Below, one piece after another: positions 6,161 to 10,548 of a stretch of 10,548 nt of DNA (its first letter is position 1; each line of letters begins with the position of its first letter). The position numbers were made by a program, and so were the translations under genes. The stretch comes from Deltaproteobacteria bacterium. GTDB lineage: Bacteria > Myxococcota > UBA727 > JABDBI01. The notes under the pieces are model-generated. The model saw only the letters and a program-made list of their open reading frames with translations. It was not told the origin of the DNA and searched no databases. The stretch lies in assembly GCA_016764955.1 (NCBI GenBank), contig JAESQZ010000240.1, positions 1 to 10,548 of the forward strand. The letters run 5' to 3'.

Positions 6161-6876
6161 TCAGTGACTCCCTATTTCTTGTGTGTGAAGTGAGATGTAA
6201 ACGCAACTTAAGATACAAAACACGGCTGTTTGAATCAGTGATACCAAAAGCCCTAAAGCCAAAAAGGGCAACGGAACCAAAAAGGGCATAATCCCTGCAA
6301 AAGCAAAGAGCACCTTTGATCACCAATCATATTTCCCGCCAAACGAATGGCAAGGGAAAACGGCCTAACAGACAAACTAATAATCTCGATTGGGAAAAAA
6401 AGTGGCGCCAAGAACCAGCCCCACCAAACTCCTACCGGATTTGCTAAATGCGTAATGTGGCCAATGCCCTGCACACGAAAACCATGGTAGTTAAAATAAA
6501 CAAAAACCACCAAACCGCACGCCAGCGTCGTATTCAAACTGTCTGTCGGAGGCGTAAAACCTGGGATTAGGCCCAGTAAATTTGAAAACAAAATAAACAA
6601 AGCAAGGCTGCCAATTAAAGGCACATGGCGCTTATAGTCCGGCCCAATAATATCGCGCATTAAGCCCATGCCAGTTTCTAAGATTATCTCAAAAAAATTG
6701 AGAATACTAAAGCTTGGGCTAGGCACCAGGCAGGCATCAATATCTCGAAGCCGGCGGTTGCTAGCAAGGGCCATCATAGCAAGCATCAACAGAACCAGGA
6801 CTGCGGCAGCGATGTGATTAACGCTGTGCCCAGGGTAACCCGGTAAAAAGTCATACCAAGACTGATGATGGTCCAT
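6161..6876 (-). pseudogene. atpB: F-type ATP synthase F0 subunit a, interrupted by a one-base frameshift
   Basis: Subunit a forms the ion half-channels against the c-ring. From ATG 6876 the frame encodes an intact N-terminus and membrane helices: FILFSNLLGLIPGFTPPTDSLN, FFPIEIISLSVRP and SLAIRLAGNMIGD with the essential Arg. At 6314-6321 the frame then breaks: it reads QRCSLLLQ and stops at 6253. Moving to the other frame from about 6313 gives VLFAFAGIMPFLVPLPFLALGLL, then VSLIQTAVFCILSCVYISL and a TGA at 6163-6161. This is the expected subunit-a C-terminus, with the right spacing to atpE. Inserting one base, for example reading GATCACAAGGTG where the sequence has GATCAAAGGTG, restores a 238-aa protein. 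A sequencing or assembly error is the likeliest cause; true mutation or recoding is possible. No Shine-Dalgarno site precedes the start. Confidence 0.85.
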
Positions 6877-6890
6877 AAGCTAGCTTATGG
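6873..6890. other. Perfect 18-bp palindrome over the atpB start codon
   Basis: CCATAAGCTAGCTTATGG is its own reverse complement and contains the atpB ATG (6876-6874) in one arm. It lies between the polyprenyl synthase stop and atpB. It could be an operator, or a hairpin that hides the atpB start codon in the mRNA. Confidence 0.6.
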
Positions 6891-6915
6891 TACAAGTCTG
6901 CATCGACGTCAAGCC

Positions 6916-7722
6916 TTATGACGCCAGCTGTTCCAGCCAGGTCTTAACCCTCTGCCCACCAGATGTCGCCCCCCAATTTCCAAGAGCTTCAAAAGCTTTC
7001 TCTGCCTGCTTTTTAAGCTCTTTTTCACAGGCAGCTTTAGGGTTTTTCTGCCCTGTTAAACCCATCAGCCTAGGGTAAGAAGCCTCCTGGTTTTGAATGT
7101 CTTCTTCGATATCATTGAGATCATCTGCCAGCTGAAAAACCTGCCCGATGTGCTCCCCGCTTTTTCCAAGTGCCTGAGAAGCTTCTGGGTTCCCTGCATA
7201 TACCGCAACGCAAGTCCCACAAAACCCAAACAGGGAGCCTGTCTTACCGTTAACCATGCAGCGCCAGTCTTCAATAGTGTGACTCAAGCTGTTTCGCATT
7301 TGCAGCTCTAGAATTGCCGCCTGAGTCATCTCACCAACAACACGAATTGCCTCTTGAGTGATTCGAGGCGGAAACTCAGCGAGCTGCTTAAATGCCAAAG
7401 ACAAAACATGGTTTCCAGATAAGATAGCAATTGAGTTAGTCCACTGCGTGTTGACGGTTGCGCGCCCCCGCCGAGTAGAGCCGGCATCAATCACATCATC
7501 ATGAAAAAGACTGGCCGAGTGGATTAGCTCGACCGAAATCGCTAACGGCACCACCCGCTCTAGCTCAACTCCTAAAGCTTCAGCATAACAGCCAACCAGC
7601 ATGGGCCTAACCCGCTTGGCATCAGGCGCTAAGCACAAATGCGCTCCCGTTTGCCCCAAAAGCGTTTGGCCACTAAAGGCATCCTGCAACAGCTCTTCAA
7701 CCTGCTTTAGAAAATCATGCAT
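6916..7722 (-). CDS. Polyprenyl diphosphate synthase (trans, IspA/IspB superfamily)
   Basis: The 268-aa enzyme adds IPP units to an allylic diphosphate to make a polyprenyl chain for quinones or carrier lipids. Motifs: KRVRPML (36-42), first Asp-rich motif LFHDDVID (D75, D76, D79), RRGRATVN (84-91), MVNGKTGSLF with K160, and second Asp-rich motif QLADDLND (D200, D201, D204). It is shorter than the roughly 300-340 aa usual for long-chain synthases. The N-terminus is short, the usual GGKR is DAKR, the GD of the helix after the first motif is GN (SGNHVL), and the GK-x-x-GKD loop after the second Asp-rich motif is missing. The key acidic residues remain, so activity is plausible; chain length cannot be assigned. 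The ATG at 7722 has no Shine-Dalgarno site and a promoter lies directly upstream. Only 39 nt separate it from atpB, so the two likely form one operon. Confidence 0.88.
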   Translation of the reverse strand: MHDFLKQVEELLQDAFSGQTLLGQTGAHLCLAPDAKRVRPMLVGCYAEALGVELERVVPLAISVELIHSASLFHDDVIDAGSTRRGRATVNTQWTNSIAILSGNHVLSLAFKQLAEFPPRITQEAIRVVGEMTQAAILELQMRNSLSHTIEDWRCMVNGKTGSLFGFCGTCVAVYAGNPEASQALGKSGEHIGQVFQLADDLNDIEEDIQNQEASYPRLMGLTGQKNPKAACEKELKKQAEKAFEALGNWGATSGGQRVKTWLEQLAS

Positions 7723-7732
7723 CTAAAATCGC

Positions 7733-7761
7733 ATAATACGCTTGCTATTAAAGTCCAGCAA
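7733..7761 (-). promoter_or_regulatory. Candidate promoter of the polyprenyl synthase-atpBE operon
   Basis: On the minus strand TTGCTG (7761-7756) and TATTAT (7738-7733) are separated by exactly 17 nt. The expected transcription start is only a few bases before the ATG at 7722. This would give a nearly leaderless mRNA, which fits the lack of a Shine-Dalgarno site there. Confidence 0.45.
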
Positions 7762-7775
7762 GAGCTTTTCCGAAT

Positions 7776-7793
7776 TGTCATGCCAGCGGAGGC
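7776..7793 (+). repeat. Fragment of palindromic repeat, family B
   Basis: TGTCATGCCAGCGGAGGC is identical to the minus-strand sequence at 133-150 and one base different from the start of the complete copy at 7825. The second arm is replaced by CTCATGATCC. Confidence 0.7.
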
Positions 7794-7806
7794 CTCATGA
7801 TCCTAC

Positions 7807-7910
7807 ACAAGTTTTTCCCCATATTGTCATGCCAGCGAAGGCTGGCATCCAGTACATTTCGAGCGTTTTCAGGAATTGGGGACATGAATTTCCGAAGAAG
7901 AAAAACTTGT
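7807..7910. repeat. Long-spaced inverted repeat around a family B hairpin
   Basis: ACAAGTTTTTC (7807-7817) is the exact reverse complement of GAAAAACTTGT (7900-7910), with 82 nt between that include the hairpin at 7825-7852. GATCC flanks both arms nearby. This could be the edge of a larger repeat unit or a mobile fragment. Confidence 0.4.
7825..7852 (+). repeat. Complete palindromic repeat, family B
   Basis: It starts TGTCA and ends TCCAG, exactly like family A, but the stem is TGCCAGC/GCTGGCA with loop GAAG. The stem is fully paired. Family B therefore keeps the ends and the fold of family A while the stem sequence is exchanged. It lies in the 241-nt gap between the polyprenyl synthase and rpe genes, which otherwise holds the promoter above and no gene I can support. 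Confidence 0.8.
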
Positions 7911-7963
7911 GATCCATTAACAAGCACCTGACAAATATCTCTCTGTAGAATAGGCTTGGCTAT

Positions 7964-8593
7964 ATGGTTCTTGTAGCACCCTCTATTTTATCAGCAGATT
8001 GGTCTCATTTGGCTAAAGAAGTTCAAGCCATTGAAAAAGCTGGCGCTGACTGGGTTCATGTAGATGTCATGGATGGCCACTTTGTCCTCAATCTCACTTT
8101 TGGCCCCAAAATGGTTCATACCTTGCGCGGTGTCACCAAGATGTTTTTAGATGTGCACCTGATGATCACAGAGCCCGAAAAATGGATAGAACGCTATGCA
8201 GAGGCTGGGGCAGATCAAATAACCATTCATGCTGAAGCTTGCAAAAATTTAAAGCGAACACTTGGGCTGATTAAACAACACGGCAAAAAAGCAGGCGTTG
8301 CTTTAAATCCTAACACCCCAGAAACTATTTTAAACCCTGTTTGGGCTGATTTAGATCATGTCCTGGTCATGACAGTTCACCCAGGCTTTGGCGGCCAAAG
8401 CTTTATTGAGGCGCCTATCCAAAAGATTGCCCAAATCAAAGCCCGCTCCAAAGCCACCGTAGCTGTCGACGGGGGCATAAGCGACCAAACTGCTAAAATA
8501 GCCGTCCAAGCCGGCGCTGATATCTTAGTAACTGGAACTTATGTGTTTAAGAGCGGGGATTATAAGAGGGCCATATCGTCATTGAGAGGTTGA
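7964..8593 (+). CDS. rpe: Ribulose-phosphate 3-epimerase
   Basis: The 209-aa TIM-barrel enzyme interconverts D-ribulose 5-phosphate and D-xylulose 5-phosphate in the pentose phosphate pathway, in the cytosol. Motifs: APSILSADWSHL (5-16), HVDVMDGHFVLNLTFGP (32-48), LDVHLMITEPE (62-72), VALNPNTP (112-119), MTVHPGFGGQSF (136-147), VAVDGGISDQT (167-177) and ILVTGTYVF (187-195, phosphate site). The metal ligands H32, D34, H65 and D169 are present; D34 and D169 are the acid/base pair. The usual FVPN reads FVLN. The length is slightly shorter than the usual 215-225 aa because the C-terminus ends at SSLRG. There is only a weak AGG 9 nt before the ATG. The stop codon abuts a palindromic repeat. Confidence 0.95.
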   Translation: MVLVAPSILSADWSHLAKEVQAIEKAGADWVHVDVMDGHFVLNLTFGPKMVHTLRGVTKMFLDVHLMITEPEKWIERYAEAGADQITIHAEACKNLKRTLGLIKQHGKKAGVALNPNTPETILNPVWADLDHVLVMTVHPGFGGQSFIEAPIQKIAQIKARSKATVAVDGGISDQTAKIAVQAGADILVTGTYVFKSGDYKRAISSLRG

Positions 8594-8707
8594 TGTCACC
8601 CCGGCCTTAAGCCGTCATCCCGGGCTTGACCCGGGATCCAGCAGGGCCTGAAGGTTTCATATGTGCCATAAACTATCACTGGATCCCGGCTCAAGGCCGG
8701 GATGACA
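8594..8707. repeat. Composite palindromic repeat, copy 3, rearranged (family A)
   Basis: Three half-sites are present. 8594-8613 is a truncated half starting TGTCACCCCGG and lacking its second arm. 8613-8641 is a complete half with CGTCA, stem ATCCCGGG/CCCGGGAT and loop CTTGA. After 37 nt, 8679-8707 is a complete half on the minus strand, identical to the right half of copy 2. The first half begins on the base after the rpe stop codon. The arrangement looks like recombination or insertion of one half-site into another. It lies between rpe and dnaK and may insulate them. Confidence 0.85.
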
Positions 8708-8720
8708 TGAAGCGCAGACC

Positions 8721-8748
8721 TTGACGCCCCACGCACCATGTTTATGTT
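8721..8748 (+). promoter_or_regulatory. Candidate dnaK promoter
   Basis: TTGACG (8721-8726) and TATGTT (8743-8748), 16 nt apart, give a plausible sigma70-type promoter 36 nt before the dnaK ATG. CACCATGT at 8734-8741 recalls the heat-shock -10 element (CCCCATNT), but no -35 lies at the right distance. No CIRCE inverted repeat (TTAGCACTC type) is visible. Confidence 0.4.
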
Positions 8749-8784
8749 GTTTAATAGACAGTTTTAAAGGAGATCTTCATAACT

Positions 8785-10548
8785 ATGGGAAAATTAATCG
8801 GAATTGACTTAGGCACCACCAATTCAGTGGTTGCCATTATGGAAGGCGGCGAGCCAAAAGTAATCGCCAACGAAGAAGGGGCACGCACAACCCCATCTGT
8901 GGTGGGCTACACCAAAGAGGGCGAGATTTTGGTAGGCCAGGCAGCTAAGCGCCAAGCCATCACCAACCCTGAAAACACCATTTTTTCAGCCAAGCGCTTT
9001 ATCGGGCATCGTTTTGATGAAAGCCAAAAAGAGATTCAAAAACATCCCTTTAACTGCATAAAGCTTGATAACGGCGGCATTGGTTTTAAAATTCAAGACA
9101 AAAACGTCACGCCTCCAGAAGTTTCTGCCAAAGTCTTGCAAAAGCTCAAAAGAGCCGCTGAGGCTTATTTAGGCCAAGAAGTCAGAGATGCTGTAATTAC
9201 CGTACCCGCCTACTTCAATGACTCACAACGCCAAGCTACCCGTGATGCCGGTAAAATCGCTGGCCTTGAAGTTAAACGTATTGTAAACGAGCCCACCGCT
9301 GCAGCTCTTGCCTATGGCATGGACAAGAAAAGCGAAGAAAAAATCGCTGTTTACGACTTAGGTGGCGGTACTTTCGATATTTCGATTCTAGAAGTCGGCC
9401 ACAACGTAGTAGAAGTAATTTCAACCAATGGTGATACCCACTTAGGTGGTGATGACTTTGACAATGTGGTCATGGAGTATCTCACGGCTGAGTTCAAAAA
9501 AGACACCGGCGTTGATGTTTCCAAAGACAAAATGGTCATGCAGCGCCTCAAGGAAGCTGCTGAAAAGGCCAAGGTTGAACTTTCAAGCACAAAAGAAACC
9601 GACATTAACCTGCCGTTCTTAACCGCTGATGCCTCTGGCCCAAAACACTTAAACATCAAGCTGAGCCGCGCTAAACTCGAACAAATGTTCGCCCCTTTGA
9701 TTCAGCGCACCTTGGAGCCTTGCAAGAAAGCTTTGGCAGATGCCAAACTCAAAGTAGGCGACATCCATGAAGTTGTCTTGGTTGGTGGCTCCACTCGCGT
9801 TCCTAAAGTTCAAGAAGTGGTTAAAGAGTTCTTTGCAAAAGAGCCAAATCGCTCTGTGAATCCAGATGAAGTAGTCGCTTTAGGCGCTGCGGTTCAAGCG
9901 GGTGTTTTGGCTGGGGATGTCAAAGACATGTTGCTTTTGGATGTCACCCCCTTGAGCTTGGGCATCGAGACTTTGGGTGGCGTGACAACTGTCTTAATCC
10001 CTCGCAACACCACGATCCCCACTAAGAAATCCGAAGTGTTCTCGACTGCAGCAGACAGCCAAACCTCAGTTGAAGTCCACTGCTTGCAGGGTGAGCGTGA
10101 CATGGCAAGTAGCAACCGCACCTTAGGGCGCTTCCATTTGGAAGGCATCCCACCTGCACCACGTGGCATGCCCCAAATCGAAGTAACTTTTGATATTGAT
10201 GCAAACGGCATCGTGCATGTATCTGCTAAAGACCGCGCAACGAACAAAGAGCAGAAGATCACGATTACAGCGAGCTCTGGCCTCTCAGACGATGAAGTCA
10301 ATCGTATGGTCAAAGACGCTGAAAGCCATGCAGATGAAGACAAGAGCCGCCGCGAAGCCATTGAAGAGCGCAACAAACTCGACAGCATGATCTACAGTGT
10401 TGAAAAGATGCTCACAGAGAACAAAGAAAAGCTCTCTGCTGAGATTACTGAGCCTGTGGAAAAAGCTTTGGCTGAAGCCAAACCTAAGCTAGATTCACAA
10501 GATGTAAACGAGCTCAAAACTGCTTTGGAAGACCTAACTAAAGCAAGC
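8785..10548 (+). CDS. dnaK: Molecular chaperone DnaK (Hsp70), 3' end outside the window
   Basis: 588 codons are visible, with no stop before the edge; the family is about 640 aa. DnaK binds unfolded peptides in an ATP-driven cycle with DnaJ and GrpE in the cytosol. The nucleotide-binding domain has GIDLGTTNSVVA near the start, VPAYFNDSQRQAT, IVNEPTAAALAYG, YDLGGGTFDISI and VVLVGGSTRVPKVQ. The linker is DMLLLDVTPLSLG. The substrate-binding beta domain has TTIPTKKSEVFSTA, LQGERDMA and DIDANGIVHVSAKD, and the helical lid begins near LSDDEVNRMVKDAE. The Gram-negative insert (about 75-100) is present. AAAGGAGAT (8766-8774) is the ribosome binding site, with a somewhat long 10-11 nt spacing. grpE and hrcA are not upstream; rpe is on the same strand but separated by the repeat block and a likely promoter. 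Confidence 0.97.
   Translation, partial: MGKLIGIDLGTTNSVVAIMEGGEPKVIANEEGARTTPSVVGYTKEGEILVGQAAKRQAITNPENTIFSAKRFIGHRFDESQKEIQKHPFNCIKLDNGGIGFKIQDKNVTPPEVSAKVLQKLKRAAEAYLGQEVRDAVITVPAYFNDSQRQATRDAGKIAGLEVKRIVNEPTAAALAYGMDKKSEEKIAVYDLGGGTFDISILEVGHNVVEVISTNGDTHLGGDDFDNVVMEYLTAEFKKDTGVDVSKDKMVMQRLKEAAEKAKVELSSTKETDINLPFLTADASGPKHLNIKLSRAKLEQMFAPLIQRTLEPCKKALADAKLKVGDIHEVVLVGGSTRVPKVQEVVKEFFAKEPNRSVNPDEVVALGAAVQAGVLAGDVKDMLLLDVTPLSLGIETLGGVTTVLIPRNTTIPTKKSEVFSTAADSQTSVEVHCLQGERDMASSNRTLGRFHLEGIPPAPRGMPQIEVTFDIDANGIVHVSAKDRATNKEQKITITASSGLSDDEVNRMVKDAESHADEDKSRREAIEERNKLDSMIYSVEKMLTENKEKLSAEITEPVEKALAEAKPKLDSQDVNELKTALEDLTKAS

Noticed and set aside
6159..6326. N-terminal extension of atpE by 56 residues in the open frame up to 6326
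   Set aside because: It lies over the true atpB C-terminus in another frame, has no family similarity, and the ATG at 6158 has a good ribosome binding site.
6310..6326. Programmed -1 frameshift in atpB
   Set aside because: No X-XXY-YYZ slippery heptamer is in frame at the break and no known case in this family comes to mind; a missing base is simpler. Kept open only as a test in the findings.
22..8707. CRISPR array
   Set aside because: The repeats are few, kilobases apart, in both orientations and without regular spacers.
8720..8741. Sigma32 heat-shock promoter before dnaK
   Set aside because: CACCATGT fits the -10, but CTTGAC lies only about 7 nt upstream of it, far short of the needed 13-15 nt.
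9351..10388. Antisense open frames inside dnaK (9351-9659, 9894-10388)
   Set aside because: They are shadows of the strongly biased dnaK codons; no recognisable protein and no start signals.

Overview
The window is a compact bacterial chromosome segment with short gaps and genes on both strands. It comes from a Gram-negative, didermal organism: there is a MltD-type lytic transglycosylase, several Sec-type signal peptides, and a DnaK of the Gram-negative type with the long N-terminal insert. DnaK wording and the F0 genes standing apart from F1 suggest a deltaproteobacteria-like lineage (for example Bdellovibrionota or Myxococcota). This placement is inferred from memory of family sequences and is weak.

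Layout. 1-183: palindromic repeats. 184-1040: riboflavin synthase (+) meeting a small exported protein (-) tail to tail. 1127-2189: an orphan NusG/RfaH-like factor (+) meeting a PaaI-type hotdog thioesterase (-). 2241-3473: an exported trypsin-fold protein without a catalytic triad (+) overlapping tail to tail with a small helical exported protein (-). 3553-5763: lytic transglycosylase and type 2 isopentenyl-diphosphate isomerase, an apparent operon. 5766-5825: a large composite palindrome. 5847-7722 (-): polyprenyl diphosphate synthase, F0 subunit a (atpB, frameshifted in this sequence) and F0 subunit c (atpE). 7723-7963: promoter and repeats. 7964-8593: ribulose-phosphate 3-epimerase. 8594-8707: a third, rearranged composite palindrome. 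8785 to the end: dnaK, truncated by the window edge.

How the genes fit. Idi-2 and the polyprenyl synthase are two steps of isoprenoid supply (IPP/DMAPP, then quinone or carrier-lipid side chains), although they sit in different transcription units. atpB and atpE form the proton or sodium path of ATP synthase. Riboflavin synthase supplies the flavin that Idi-2 uses as FMN. The rest is housekeeping (Rpe, DnaK), cell-wall turnover (MltD) and unassigned exported proteins.

The most notable points are: (i) a dispersed hairpin-repeat family whose copies keep fixed ends (TGTCA / TCCAG) while the stem changes by compensatory base pairs; (ii) two copies lying 0-2 nt after stop codons, where both genes end in the same Ser-Ser-Leu-Arg tail; (iii) a one-base frameshift in the otherwise intact atpB; (iv) a trypsin-like pseudoprotease that keeps the Cys42-Cys58 spacing but has lost His57 and Ser195; (v) a perfect 18-bp palindrome over the atpB start codon. 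I found no CRISPR array, tRNA, rRNA, transposase or clear defence system.
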